A DNA stretch of 64,000 nucleotides. Origin: Flavobacterium sinopsychrotolerans (GTDB lineage Bacteria; Bacteroidota; Bacteroidia; Flavobacteriales; Flavobacteriaceae). Below, in pieces: positions 15,774 through 24,896 of the stretch. The notes beneath the pieces were generated by a model. The model saw nothing but the letters and a program-made list of their open reading frames with translations, made no database searches and had not been told where the DNA came from. Made by a program: the position numbers and the translations under genes. The DNA is taken from the NCBI RefSeq assembly GCF_900110375.1, contig NZ_FODN01000003.1:291079-355078 (forward strand), in the 5' to 3' direction. Every line of letters begins with the position of its first letter. The stretch's first letter is position 1.

Positions 15774-17879
15774 ATGCAAAACCTCCTACTCACTCCCATC
15801 GAATACCTGAAAGGCGTTGGTCCCAATCGGGGCGAATTGCTGCGTAGGGAATTGGGAATTTATAAGTACTTGGATTTGGTTAATTTTTTTCCAAACAGAT
15901 ACATTGACCGAACGCGGTATTACAAGATTAACGAACTGCAAAACAACATTGCCGAGGTTCAAATCATCGGTAAAATCATCAACATCAAAACCGTTGAATT
16001 TGGTCGCAATCAAAAACGATTGGTAGCAACTTTTGTGGATGATACAGGCCAAATGGAACTCGTTTGGTTTCAAGGTCACAAATGGATTCGGGAGAGTTTG
16101 AAGCTGAATGAAATGTGTGTGATTTTTGGGAAATGCACGTCTTTTGGAAGTACTTTCAATATGGCGCATCCGGAAATTGAATTGATGAGCGAGCATGAAA
16201 AAAGTCTGCGTTCAGCCATGCAACCCGTTTATCCTTCGACAGAAACCTTGACAAATCGCGGGATTTCAAATCGAGTAATTAACAAAATGATGCAACAATT
16301 GTTTCTGGAAACGCAAGCATTATTCACAGAAACTTTGCCAGATTATTTAATCAACGAGTTAAAACTGATTCCTAAAAAAGCGGCTTTATTCAACATCCAT
16401 TTTCCAAAAAGTACCGAAGTTTTGGCAAAAGCCAAATTCCGACTAATATTTGAGGAATTGTTCTTTATTCAATTGCAATTAATCACAAAGAATCTCATTC
16501 GGAAACATAAAATAAAAGGACATCCGTTTGCAACGGTAGGCGAAAATTTCAATAATTTTTATCAGCATCATTTGCCTTTTCAATTGACCAATGCACAAAA
16601 AAGAGTTATCAAAGAAATCCGAACGGATATGGGAAGCAACGCCCAAATGAACCGATTGCTGCAAGGTGATGTAGGTTCCGGAAAAACCATTGTGGCTTTT
16701 ATGAGCATGCTTTTGGCACTTGATAATGGATTCCAAGCGTGCTTGATGGCGCCCACGGAAATCTTGGCAAACCAGCACTTTGTTGGTTTGTACGAATTAG
16801 CCGAAACCTTAAATATAAATATCAGAATCCTAACGGGTTCTACCAAAATAGCACAACGCAGGATTATCCATGAAGAACTGGAAAACGGTACGTTACATAT
16901 TCTCATCGGAACGCATGCTTTACTTGAAGACAAAGTAAAATTCAAGAATTTAGGACTGGCTGTGATTGATGAACAGCATCGTTTTGGTGTAGAACAACGC
17001 TCTAAATTGTGGAAGAAAAATGTGATTCCGCCACACGTTTTAGTGATGACCGCCACGCCTATTCCACGAACTTTGGCAATGAGTTTGTATGGGGATTTAG
17101 ACATTTCAGTGATTGATGAATTGCCTCCGGGACGAAAACCGATTCAAACCGTACATCGTTTTGACAGCAACCGTTTGAAGGTTTGGAAATTCCTTCGGGA
17201 CGAAATTGCTTTGGGTCGCCAAATCTATATTGTCTATCCGTTAATCCAAGAATCGGAAAAAATGGATTTCAAGGATTTAATGGATGGTTACGAAAGTGTT
17301 TCCAGAGATTTTCCATTGCCACAATATTCGATTTCAATCCTTCACGGAAAGATGAAACCAGCGGAAAAAGATACCGAAATGAAACGTTTTTCGGAAGGGA
17401 AAACCAATATTATGGTGGCCACAACCGTAATTGAGGTCGGTGTGAATGTTCCGAACGCCAGTGTGATGATTATTGAAAGTGCGGAACGTTTTGGATTATC
17501 GCAACTGCATCAGCTTCGCGGTCGTGTGGGTCGTGGTGCCGAGCAAAGTTATTGCATCCTGATGACGAGTCATAAATTGAGTTCCGACAGTAAAACCCGA
17601 ATGGAAACGATGGTACAAACCAACGATGGTTTCGAAATTGCCGAAGTCGACTTGAAGCTTCGTGGTCCAGGAGATTTAATGGGAACGCAACAAAGCGGTG
17701 TTTTAAATCTTCAAATTGCCGATTTGGTTCGAGACCGAGACACTTTGGCATTAGCCAGAAATTATGCTTTAAAACTTCTGAAAGATGATGCCGGAATGCA
17801 AAAACCGGAACATGCTGCTTTGAGAGCTGTTTTTATCGAAATGACCAAAAAGAAAAATATTTGGAATTATATTAGTTAA
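15774..17879 (+). CDS. recG: ATP-dependent DNA helicase RecG
   Basis: Branch-migrating helicase that reverses stalled replication forks. The N-terminal wedge/OB region is at about 1-250 ('IEYLKGVGPNRGELL'). Walker A 'GDVGSGKT' is near residue 300 and the DEAD-box element reads 'DEQHRFG' (standard for RecG). 'MTATPIPRTLA', 'ATTVIEVGVNVPNA' and 'QLHQLRGRVGRG' follow. At 701 residues it is full length and intact. It is monocistronic and divergent from the HEPN-like gene. Confidence 0.95.
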   Translation: MQNLLLTPIEYLKGVGPNRGELLRRELGIYKYLDLVNFFPNRYIDRTRYYKINELQNNIAEVQIIGKIINIKTVEFGRNQKRLVATFVDDTGQMELVWFQGHKWIRESLKLNEMCVIFGKCTSFGSTFNMAHPEIELMSEHEKSLRSAMQPVYPSTETLTNRGISNRVINKMMQQLFLETQALFTETLPDYLINELKLIPKKAALFNIHFPKSTEVLAKAKFRLIFEELFFIQLQLITKNLIRKHKIKGHPFATVGENFNNFYQHHLPFQLTNAQKRVIKEIRTDMGSNAQMNRLLQGDVGSGKTIVAFMSMLLALDNGFQACLMAPTEILANQHFVGLYELAETLNINIRILTGSTKIAQRRIIHEELENGTLHILIGTHALLEDKVKFKNLGLAVIDEQHRFGVEQRSKLWKKNVIPPHVLVMTATPIPRTLAMSLYGDLDISVIDELPPGRKPIQTVHRFDSNRLKVWKFLRDEIALGRQIYIVYPLIQESEKMDFKDLMDGYESVSRDFPLPQYSISILHGKMKPAEKDTEMKRFSEGKTNIMVATTVIEVGVNVPNASVMIIESAERFGLSQLHQLRGRVGRGAEQSYCILMTSHKLSSDSKTRMETMVQTNDGFEIAEVDLKLRGPGDLMGTQQSGVLNLQIADLVRDRDTLALARNYALKLLKDDAGMQKPEHAALRAVFIEMTKKKNIWNYIS

Positions 17880-17902
17880 GCGGCATTACAAATGTTTTTT
17901 TT

Positions 17903-18048
17903 AACCATATAAGGCATGTAAGTTTCAAGATACTGCTTCGTTATAACTTCATTTATTAATTTAAAATTATATAAATCAGTAATTTATATGTTTTAACAAT
18001 TTTTAATTCAATAATAATTATTATAAAACTTACATGTCTTACATGTTT
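17903..18048. repeat. Inverted-repeat element, copy 2
   Basis: The arms 17903-17925 and 18026-18048 are 23 bases long with 3 mismatches and enclose 100 bases. The arm unit 'acatgtaagacatgtaagtt' matches copy 1 (5529-5696) at about 19 of 22 positions, with the same 9-base internal tandem. It begins about 25 bases past the recG stop codon. Confidence 0.65.
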
Positions 18049-18159
18049 CAAAAAGATGCTGTTTAACTTATTTCCTTAAAAATATCATTTTTTCAATTCT
18101 GGATTAAACCATTTTCGTTTTTAGAAGTCTTAAAATCTAATTATATTGGGTTTTATGCA

Positions 18160-18258
18160 TTTGTACGTGAATCGCTCATCAATTGTTAATATTTGTATGT
18201 ACAAACGTTAAATAAAAATTAACAAGATCATAATTCCCGTTTCTAAAACCTAAATTTG
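18160..18258 (+). promoter_or_regulatory. Candidate control region of the RND efflux operon
   Basis: A -7-like box TAAATTTG is at 18251-18258, 47 bases before the adaptor ATG, without a clear -33 TTG. Upstream, 'tttgtacgt' (18160-18168) and 'tttgtatgt' (18192-18200) form near-identical direct repeats 32 bases apart. The second is part of a small dyad, TTTGTA-tg-TACAAA (18192-18205). These could be binding sites for an unlinked regulator, as no regulator gene adjoins the operon. Confidence 0.35.
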
Positions 18259-18305
18259 TTTTTAACTAAAATTACTGAAACCTAATCCTACTTTATATCA
18301 CACCT

Positions 18306-19364
18306 ATGAAAATTAAATACGTAGTTTATGCCTTGCTAACCATTGGAATTATTGGCTTTATTGGATACAGAATCACAGAAAATAAAGGCGAAAACGCAGA
18401 TTCAAAAGATCCAAAAGGAAAAGGCAAATCGATGAGCGTAAACGGAATTGTAGCAACACCACAAACTTTTGACAATAATTTATCACTTTCCGGCTCTATT
18501 GAAGCCAATGAGCAAGTAGAAATCCGCAGTGAAGTTTCTGGAATTGTGGAAGGAATTTATTTTCAGGAAGGAAGTAATGTGAGCAAAGGCCAAGTACTTT
18601 TTAAAGTAAATGATTTAGAGTTAAGAGCTCAATTGAGACAAACATCAACCAGAGAAGGATTGGCTTCAGAAAATGAACGACGAGCCAAATTATTATTGCA
18701 AAAAGAAGCCATCAGTCAAGAAGAATATGATTTGGCCAGAGCTGATTTAAAATCGGCACAAGCCCAAAGTCAATTGATAAAAGCGCAAATCGCCAAAACA
18801 TCCGTTAGAGCGCCATTCTCAGGGAGAATCGGATTGCGTTCTATTTCGCCCGGTACTTACATCACACCAGTGATTTTGGTAGCAAAATTAGTGAACACGG
18901 GAAAATTAAAAATCACTTTTTCGATTCCTGAAAAATACGCCAGCCAAGTAAAAACAAACACCTATATAACCTTCAAAGTTGCAGGTTCTGATGATAAATA
19001 TACCGCTAAAGTTTATGCCATAGAGCCTGAAGTAGCAGTAGCAACAAGAACTTTACAGGTTCGTGCAATTGCCGAAAATAGCAGCGGAAAATTATTACCG
19101 GGAACATTTGCAGATGTCGAATTACCTTTAGACATTATAAAAGACGCTATCGTAGTCCCAACAGAAGCTGTAATTCCAGTTCAAAACGGTAAAAAAGTTT
19201 TTATCTCCAGCAATGGTCAAGCCAAAGAAGTAATGATAGAAACCGCCACACGAACAGATGCTTCTATTCTGGTACTTTCTGGTTTGAAACCCGGCGATAC
19301 TGTAATTACAAGTGGTGTTATGTCCTTAAAAAACGAAACTCCTGTAAAAGTTCTAATAAAATAA
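18306..19364 (+). CDS. RND efflux periplasmic adaptor (MFP) subunit
   Basis: Links the inner-membrane RND pump to the outer-membrane channel. It has 352 residues. An N-terminal uncleaved or signal helix (about 4-23) lacks a lipobox Cys. The first half-lipoyl segment is 'IRSEVSGIVEGIYFQEGSNVSKGQ', an alpha-hairpin spans about 105-160, and the second half-lipoyl is 'SVRAPFSGRIGL'. Beta-barrel and membrane-proximal domains follow ('GTFADVELPL', 'VVPTEAVIP'). It is the first gene of an adaptor-pump-channel operon. Substrates cannot be read from sequence; drug or solvent export is the usual role. Confidence 0.9.
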   Translation: MKIKYVVYALLTIGIIGFIGYRITENKGENADSKDPKGKGKSMSVNGIVATPQTFDNNLSLSGSIEANEQVEIRSEVSGIVEGIYFQEGSNVSKGQVLFKVNDLELRAQLRQTSTREGLASENERRAKLLLQKEAISQEEYDLARADLKSAQAQSQLIKAQIAKTSVRAPFSGRIGLRSISPGTYITPVILVAKLVNTGKLKITFSIPEKYASQVKTNTYITFKVAGSDDKYTAKVYAIEPEVAVATRTLQVRAIAENSSGKLLPGTFADVELPLDIIKDAIVVPTEAVIPVQNGKKVFISSNGQAKEVMIETATRTDASILVLSGLKPGDTVITSGVMSLKNETPVKVLIK

Positions 19365-19371
19365 TTTTAAA

Positions 19372-19428
19372 AGTTATAAATTATGAATTATGAGTTTACA
19401 CAGTACTCATAATTCATAATTTATAACT
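19372..19428. repeat. Perfect 24-bp-arm hairpin between adaptor and pump genes
   Basis: The arms 19372-19395 and 19405-19428 are exact reverse complements (24 bases each), with a 9-base loop 'ttacacagt'. The arm consists of overlapping 'ataaattatgaattatgagt' words. It fills nearly all of the 79-base gap inside the operon and ends 15 bases before the pump ATG. There is no U-tract, so it is not a standard terminator. It could be a mobile repeat, an RNA-processing stem, or a modulator of pump expression. Confidence 0.75.
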
Positions 19429-19443
19429 CATAATTCAAAAAAA

Positions 19444-22400
19444 ATGAGTTTATCCACAACAAGTATTAGAAGACCCGTATTCACCATAGTAATCAATTTA
19501 GCCATCGTTTTGTTTGGATTAATTGGTTATACTTTTCTGGGTGTTCGAGAGTTTCCTTCGATTGATCCCGCACAAGTTTCCATTCGTACGAATTATGCTG
19601 GTGCAAATGCCGATATCATCGAATCCCAAATTACGGAACCGCTTGAAAAAGCAATCAATTCCATTGACGGAATTAGAAATGTAACTTCCTCCAGTGCGCA
19701 AGGAAGCAGCAATATTACTATTGAGTTTAATTTGGATAAAAACCTAGAAGATGCTGCCAATGATGTCCGTGATAAAGTATCGCAAGCAGTTAGAAACCTG
19801 CCTCAGGATATCGATTCTCCGCCGGTAGTTTCTAAAGCTGATGCAAATGGTGATGCCATCATTTCGATGACTGTGCAAAGTGATACGAGAAATGCATTAG
19901 AACTGAGTGATTATGCTGAAAATGTGATTTCACAACGTCTGGAGACTATTCCCGGCGTAAGTGGTGTTCAAATTTGGGGACAAAAAAGATACGCGATGCG
20001 TTTGTGGATTGATCCGGTTAAATTGGCCTCTTACGGCTGTACGGTATCGGAAGTGAGAGATGCATTGAACAAACAAAATGTGGAATTACCTTCGGGGAAA
20101 CTAACTGGTGACAATACCGAATTGACCGTAAAAACAGTAGGAAACCTATCGACACCTGAAGAATTCAATAATATCATTATTCGTTCTGAAGGGGAAAAAG
20201 TAGTTCGTTTTAGCGATGTAGGAAAAGCGAGTCTTGGACCTGAAAACACAGAAACTAAAATGACACAATCCGGAACGCCATTAGTTGGTGTCGCCATTGT
20301 GCCACTTCCAGGAGCCAATTATTTAGATATATCAAGTGCTTTTTATGAGGAATTCGAAAAATTAAAGAAGGATTTACCAAAAGATATTAAACTGAATATT
20401 GCTATTGACAATACTATTTTTGTAAAAAAATCGGTTATTGAAGTAGCGGAAACATTAGGGATTTCTATTGTTTTAGTAATTTTGATTATCTATTTATTCT
20501 TTAGGGATTGGGCGATTGCTTTTAGACCATTGATTGATATTCCTGTTTCGTTAATCGCTACGTTCTTTATCATGTGGCTTTTTGGTTTCTCTATAAATGT
20601 ATTGACATTATTGGCAATCGTTCTGGCAACTGGACTTGTAGTCGATGATGGAATTGTGGTCACCGAGAATATTTTCAAAAAAGTAGAAGAAGGGATGACG
20701 CCAATTGAGGCAGCTATCAAAGGATCTAACGAAATATTCTTTGCGGTAATTTCGATTTCGATAACCTTAGCAGCTGTATTTCTTCCAGTAATTTTCCTCG
20801 AAGGATTTGTCGGGCGACTGTTTAGGGAATTTGGCGTCGTCATTGGCGCAGCCGTACTGATTTCGGCATTTGTATCGTTGACATTGACCCCAATGTTGAA
20901 CGCTTATTTAATGAAAGGTGGCGAACAAAAAAAATCAAAATTCTACATTCGAACTGAACCTTATTTTCAACAATTAAACAGTGGCTATGCGAGTGCATTA
21001 AGTCGTTTTATGAAGAAAAAATGGTTGAGTTTCCCTATCCTAATTGCTTGTTTTGGATTAATTTATTTATTTTTCAACCTTTTGCAAAAAGAAACGGCAC
21101 CTTATGATGACCGAAGTGGTTTTGTTTTAAGAATGACAACACCTGAAGGTTCTTCCTATGAATATACGGATCGCTTTATGCAGGAAGTGTCAAAATTAGT
21201 TGATGACTCGATTCCGGGCAAAAAAGTGGCCTTGGTAATTACATCGCCGGGTTTCGGATCTTCATCGGTAAACAGCGGTTTTATTCGGGTATCATTGGTT
21301 CAACCAAATGAAAGAACCGATTCTCAAAAAGAAATTGCAGAAAAATTAACCAAATGGACGAAGCAATATCCGGATGCAAAAACATCTGTAATTGAGCAAC
21401 CAACTATCGCCGTAAACCGACGTGGTGGTTTGCCGATTCAATACATTATTCAAGCACCAAACTTTAAAAAACTGGAAGAAAAAATTCCTGTTTTCATGGA
21501 TGAAGTTGCTAAAAACCCAACTTTTGCGGTCAGTGATGTGAATTTAAAATTCAACAAACCAGAAGTTAATGTCACCATTGACAGAGAAAAAGCGGAAAGT
21601 CTAGGAATTTCAGTGATTGATATTGCACAAACGTTACAGCTTTCATTAAGCGGACAACGTTTTGGTTATTTCATGAGAAATGGAAAACAGTATCAGGTTA
21701 TTGGGCAATTTGACCAAAAAGACCGTTCAAAACCACTGGATTTAACCTCAATGTTTGTCAAAAATAATATGGGACAATTAATTCAAATGGATAACGTGGT
21801 GACCATCGAAGAAAAAAGTAATCCCCCACAATTGTACCACAACAACAGGTATATGGCGGCCACTGTTTCTGCTGGACTTGCTCCGGGCAAAAGTATCAGC
21901 GATGGAATTGATGCGATGAACGAAATAAAAGCCAAAGTTCTTGACGACACCTTTACTACTGATTTAGGTGGAGAATCCAGGGATTTTGTCGAAAGTAGTT
22001 CGAATACTGCTTTTGCATTTGGATTGGCTTTACTGTTGATATTTTTAATTTTGGCGGCACAATTTGAAAGTTTTATTGATCCTTTCATTATTATTCTGAC
22101 CGTACCAATGGCTGTTGCAGGTGCTTTATTCTCCTTGTGGTTGTTCGACCAAACGTGGAATATTTTCAGCCAAATTGGAACCGTAATGCTTATTGGTTTG
22201 GTAACCAAAAACGGAATCTTGATTGTCGAGTTTGCGAATCAGCTGCGGGAACAAGGCAAACCAAAATTAGAAGCCATATTAGAAGCTTCTGAAGCACGAT
22301 TACGACCAATTTTAATGACGAGTTTGGCTATTTCACTTGGAGCATTGCCAATTGCACTGTCACTTGGAGCGGCTTCAACGAGTCGAATTGGGATGGGAGT

Positions 22401-22539
22401 TGTAATTGTAGGTGGAACTATTTTCTCATTGGTATTAACATTATTCGTTATTCCAGCGATGTATTTGATGTGGTCCAAAGCGAGAAAACACTATCCTGAA
22501 TTTGATCATATTGAAGAATATGAAAAAGATTTCAACTAA
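19444..22539 (+). CDS. RND efflux pump permease (HAE1 family)
   Basis: Proton-driven trimeric exporter of the AcrB/MexB class in the inner membrane. It has 1031 residues with an N-terminal membrane helix at 12-32. Two periplasmic porter domains follow, and two blocks of membrane helices lie at about 335-540 and 860-1015. 'GLVVDDGIVVTENIF' in TM4 holds the paired Asp residues of the proton relay, and 'RPILMTSLAISLGALPIAL' is in the second half. Length and order are complete. Pairing with the adaptor upstream and the TolC protein downstream defines a tripartite system. Confidence 0.94.
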   Translation: MSLSTTSIRRPVFTIVINLAIVLFGLIGYTFLGVREFPSIDPAQVSIRTNYAGANADIIESQITEPLEKAINSIDGIRNVTSSSAQGSSNITIEFNLDKNLEDAANDVRDKVSQAVRNLPQDIDSPPVVSKADANGDAIISMTVQSDTRNALELSDYAENVISQRLETIPGVSGVQIWGQKRYAMRLWIDPVKLASYGCTVSEVRDALNKQNVELPSGKLTGDNTELTVKTVGNLSTPEEFNNIIIRSEGEKVVRFSDVGKASLGPENTETKMTQSGTPLVGVAIVPLPGANYLDISSAFYEEFEKLKKDLPKDIKLNIAIDNTIFVKKSVIEVAETLGISIVLVILIIYLFFRDWAIAFRPLIDIPVSLIATFFIMWLFGFSINVLTLLAIVLATGLVVDDGIVVTENIFKKVEEGMTPIEAAIKGSNEIFFAVISISITLAAVFLPVIFLEGFVGRLFREFGVVIGAAVLISAFVSLTLTPMLNAYLMKGGEQKKSKFYIRTEPYFQQLNSGYASALSRFMKKKWLSFPILIACFGLIYLFFNLLQKETAPYDDRSGFVLRMTTPEGSSYEYTDRFMQEVSKLVDDSIPGKKVALVITSPGFGSSSVNSGFIRVSLVQPNERTDSQKEIAEKLTKWTKQYPDAKTSVIEQPTIAVNRRGGLPIQYIIQAPNFKKLEEKIPVFMDEVAKNPTFAVSDVNLKFNKPEVNVTIDREKAESLGISVIDIAQTLQLSLSGQRFGYFMRNGKQYQVIGQFDQKDRSKPLDLTSMFVKNNMGQLIQMDNVVTIEEKSNPPQLYHNNRYMAATVSAGLAPGKSISDGIDAMNEIKAKVLDDTFTTDLGGESRDFVESSSNTAFAFGLALLLIFLILAAQFESFIDPFIIILTVPMAVAGALFSLWLFDQTWNIFSQIGTVMLIGLVTKNGILIVEFANQLREQGKPKLEAILEASEARLRPILMTSLAISLGALPIALSLGAASTSRIGMGVVIVGGTIFSLVLTLFVIPAMYLMWSKARKHYPEFDHIEEYEKDFN

Positions 22540-22616
22540 TTTTAAAGGAACGCTGATGATTTGGGTTAAAAATATTCATTTGAATAAATAGTGATCCGAG
22601 TCAAAAAAATATAATT

Positions 22617-23930
22617 ATGACATATACTAAAATACTTTTTCAAAGCTTTATACTAATCTTGTTCTGCGCTGCAACAGCAAATGCACAGGAAGTACTGACC
22701 TTAGAAAGCGCTGTTAAAATAGCTTTGGAAAACAATTACGAAATAAAGATTGCTACCAATAATTTGACCATTCAAAAAACAAATGTTGCTATCGGAAACG
22801 CTGGAATGTTACCGACAGTGACCGCTAATGTAGTTGATAATAACAGTATTCAGAATAGTTCACAAACACGTCAGGACGGAACTGAAACTGAATTAGACAA
22901 TGCCAAAAACAATAGTTTGACCTATGGCGTTGGACTGGATTGGACCATTTTTGATGGTATGCGCATGTTTGCCAGAATGGATCAGTTGAAAGAGTTGCAA
23001 AAACTGGGTGAAGCACAATTAAAGTTGACATTGATAACAAGAATCAGCGATGTGAATGCTGCTTATTACGATTTGGTTCAACAGCGACAACAATTAGCGG
23101 CATTGGATACGACAATCGTTATTTCAAACCAGCGATTGACATTGGCACAAAACAGATTTACCATTGGAAAAGCATCTAAATTAGAAGTTTTGAATGCACA
23201 AGTAGATTTGAATACAGATCAGGTAGCGTTGTTAAGACAAAAGGAATTGTACGCCAACAGTAAAATTTTATTAAATCAACTATTGGCCAGAGATGTTGCA
23301 TCGGATTTTAAAGTAATCGATGTTCTGAAAGTAGATTCCTTGTTATTACTGCAAGAACTAAAAGCCTTAGCCGAAAAACAAAATCCACAATTAGAAGCGC
23401 AAATTATCAATAAAAGAGTGGCTGAATTAGAATTAAAGCAAATTAAAGCGGCACGTTATCCTACCGTTCGCGTGAATACCTCCTATAATTTTTCAGAAAG
23501 TCAATCCAGTCTTGGATTTGTGGCAGAATCGCAATCCAGAGGTTTGAACTATGGCTTTAGCGCTTCACTTAATATCTTTGATGGTTTTGCACAGAACCGA
23601 AATGAGAAAATCGCCAAGATTCAAATTGAAAATTCGAAGTTAAATATAGATCAGCAAAATTTGGTTTTAAACTCACAGCTAGCGACTTCTTATCAAACCT
23701 ATTTGACGAATTTAGAATTGATTGCTTTGGAAGAAAAAAATGAATCGATTGCCAAACAAAATCTAAACATAACGTTAGACAAATTCAGAATTGGAACGAT
23801 AACTACTTTAGAATTTAGGACTGCACAACTGAATTATGTGAATGCTAAAGTGCGTTACAGCAATGCACAATTTCAAGGGAAATTATCTGAAATTGCACTT
23901 CGAGAATTGGCAGGAAATCTTATTTTTTAA
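22617..23930 (+). CDS. TolC family outer-membrane efflux channel
   Basis: Outer-membrane exit duct of the tripartite pump. The 437 residues begin with a signal peptide ending 'ANAQ' (about residues 1-24). Two pseudo-repeats follow, each with long coiled-coil helices rich in Gln, Leu, Ala and Asn, for example 'LTLAQNRFTIGKASKLEVLNAQVDL' near the middle and 'NITLDKFRIGTITTLEFRTAQLNY' near the end. The match between these two halves is the TolC signature. It lies 77 bases after the pump gene on the same strand. Confidence 0.92.
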   Translation: MTYTKILFQSFILILFCAATANAQEVLTLESAVKIALENNYEIKIATNNLTIQKTNVAIGNAGMLPTVTANVVDNNSIQNSSQTRQDGTETELDNAKNNSLTYGVGLDWTIFDGMRMFARMDQLKELQKLGEAQLKLTLITRISDVNAAYYDLVQQRQQLAALDTTIVISNQRLTLAQNRFTIGKASKLEVLNAQVDLNTDQVALLRQKELYANSKILLNQLLARDVASDFKVIDVLKVDSLLLLQELKALAEKQNPQLEAQIINKRVAELELKQIKAARYPTVRVNTSYNFSESQSSLGFVAESQSRGLNYGFSASLNIFDGFAQNRNEKIAKIQIENSKLNIDQQNLVLNSQLATSYQTYLTNLELIALEEKNESIAKQNLNITLDKFRIGTITTLEFRTAQLNYVNAKVRYSNAQFQGKLSEIALRELAGNLIF

Positions 23931-23940
23931 TTTAATTTTG
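23907..23940 (+). promoter_or_regulatory. Candidate promoter for the bestrophin-like gene
   Basis: TTG at 23907-23909 and TAATTTTG at 23933-23940 with a 23-base spacer, the long end of the accepted range. It overlaps the 3' end of the TolC gene and lies 17 bases before the next ATG. Confidence 0.35.
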
Positions 23941-23957
23941 CGAACAAAAAATTACGG

Positions 23958-24821
23958 ATGACCTCATACAACCCCAAAGACTGGATTAGTTTTATTTTTA
24001 ATATTGGTAAAGCAGATACCTTCCGGAAATTAATGCCAATGATGTTGATTATTGGACTTTATTCCGCTGCGATTGCTTATTTAGAAATTGAGTATTGGGA
24101 TTTACCTGATGACAGTCACGTAAAAAACATTTCCATCATGCATGGGATGTTAGGTTTTGTGATTTCATTATTATTGGCTTACAGAACTAATACCGCCTAT
24201 GATCGCTGGTGGGAAGGACGAAAAATGTGGGGAGGTTTAGTAAATAGCAGCCGAAATCTTAGTATCAAATTATCCGTGATTTTACAGGATGAAAAAGACC
24301 GAATTTATTTTCGGAAAATCATACCGAGTTATGCCTCCATTCTGCACAAACATTTAAATGACACGGATACCAGCAAGCAATTATTTGATGACGTGGATTT
24401 AGAAATTGACCATCACAAACACAAACCCAATCAAGTCGCCAAAATGTTGTTTCAAAAGATCAATGACTTGTATGTTTCTAAGAAAATAACCGGTGACCAA
24501 TTGATCATTTTGAATTCTGAAGTACAATCTTTTACTGATATTTGTGGTGCTTGTGAGCGTATCAAAAATACCCCTATTCCCTATTCTTACAGCGCATTTA
24601 TAAAAAAATTTATTTTTATTTATGTTCTTACTCTACCGTTTGGATATGTGTTTAATTTGGGATATTTTGTAATTCCGGTGGTCGTTTTTATTTTTTATGT
24701 TTTGGCGAGTTTGGAATTAATTGCTGAGGAAATTGAAGACCCTTTTGGAACGGATGCTAATGATTTACCAACAAAAAAAATGGCTGAGAACATCAAAAAA
24801 CAGGTTGAAGAATTAATTTAA
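23958..24821 (+). CDS. Bestrophin-like anion channel (UPF0187)
   Basis: Membrane protein of the bestrophin family; bacterial members form pentameric ion channels. It has 287 residues. The family motif 'LAYRTNTAYDRWWEGRKMWG' is near residues 74-93. Two N-terminal and two C-terminal hydrophobic helices flank a helical cytoplasmic region, and 'EEIEDPFGTDANDLP' near the C-terminus is also diagnostic. It follows the TolC gene by 27 bases and may be read through from the efflux operon, but has a possible promoter of its own. Confidence 0.9.
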   Translation: MTSYNPKDWISFIFNIGKADTFRKLMPMMLIIGLYSAAIAYLEIEYWDLPDDSHVKNISIMHGMLGFVISLLLAYRTNTAYDRWWEGRKMWGGLVNSSRNLSIKLSVILQDEKDRIYFRKIIPSYASILHKHLNDTDTSKQLFDDVDLEIDHHKHKPNQVAKMLFQKINDLYVSKKITGDQLIILNSEVQSFTDICGACERIKNTPIPYSYSAFIKKFIFIYVLTLPFGYVFNLGYFVIPVVVFIFYVLASLELIAEEIEDPFGTDANDLPTKKMAENIKKQVEELI

Positions 24822-24896
24822 TTTTTGTTAAACAATGTTCCCGTTACAATTATTTTCATTAAATTTAAGCTTTGCCTTCCTTATAAGTTTAAAACT

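Larger units (their letters stand above)
17880..18305. other. Gene-free spacer between recG and the efflux operon
   Basis: 426 bases holding the second copy of the inverted-repeat element (17903-18048) and then the putative control region of the efflux operon (18160-18258). No reading frame of note. Confidence 0.6.

Noticed and set aside
15786..16196. 136-residue reading frame antisense to recG
   Set aside because: It lies wholly inside recG on the opposite strand, has no coherent domain, and recG is intact.
20490..20843. 117-residue frame antisense to the RND pump (also 21783-22208)
   Set aside because: Low-complexity Thr/Ile/Asn content is what the reverse strand of membrane-helix codons gives; the pump gene is clearly real.
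24825..24896. Extended N-terminus for the AraC regulator from a TTG
   Set aside because: The added residues are unlike the family, and a good ATG with normal family start is at 24897.
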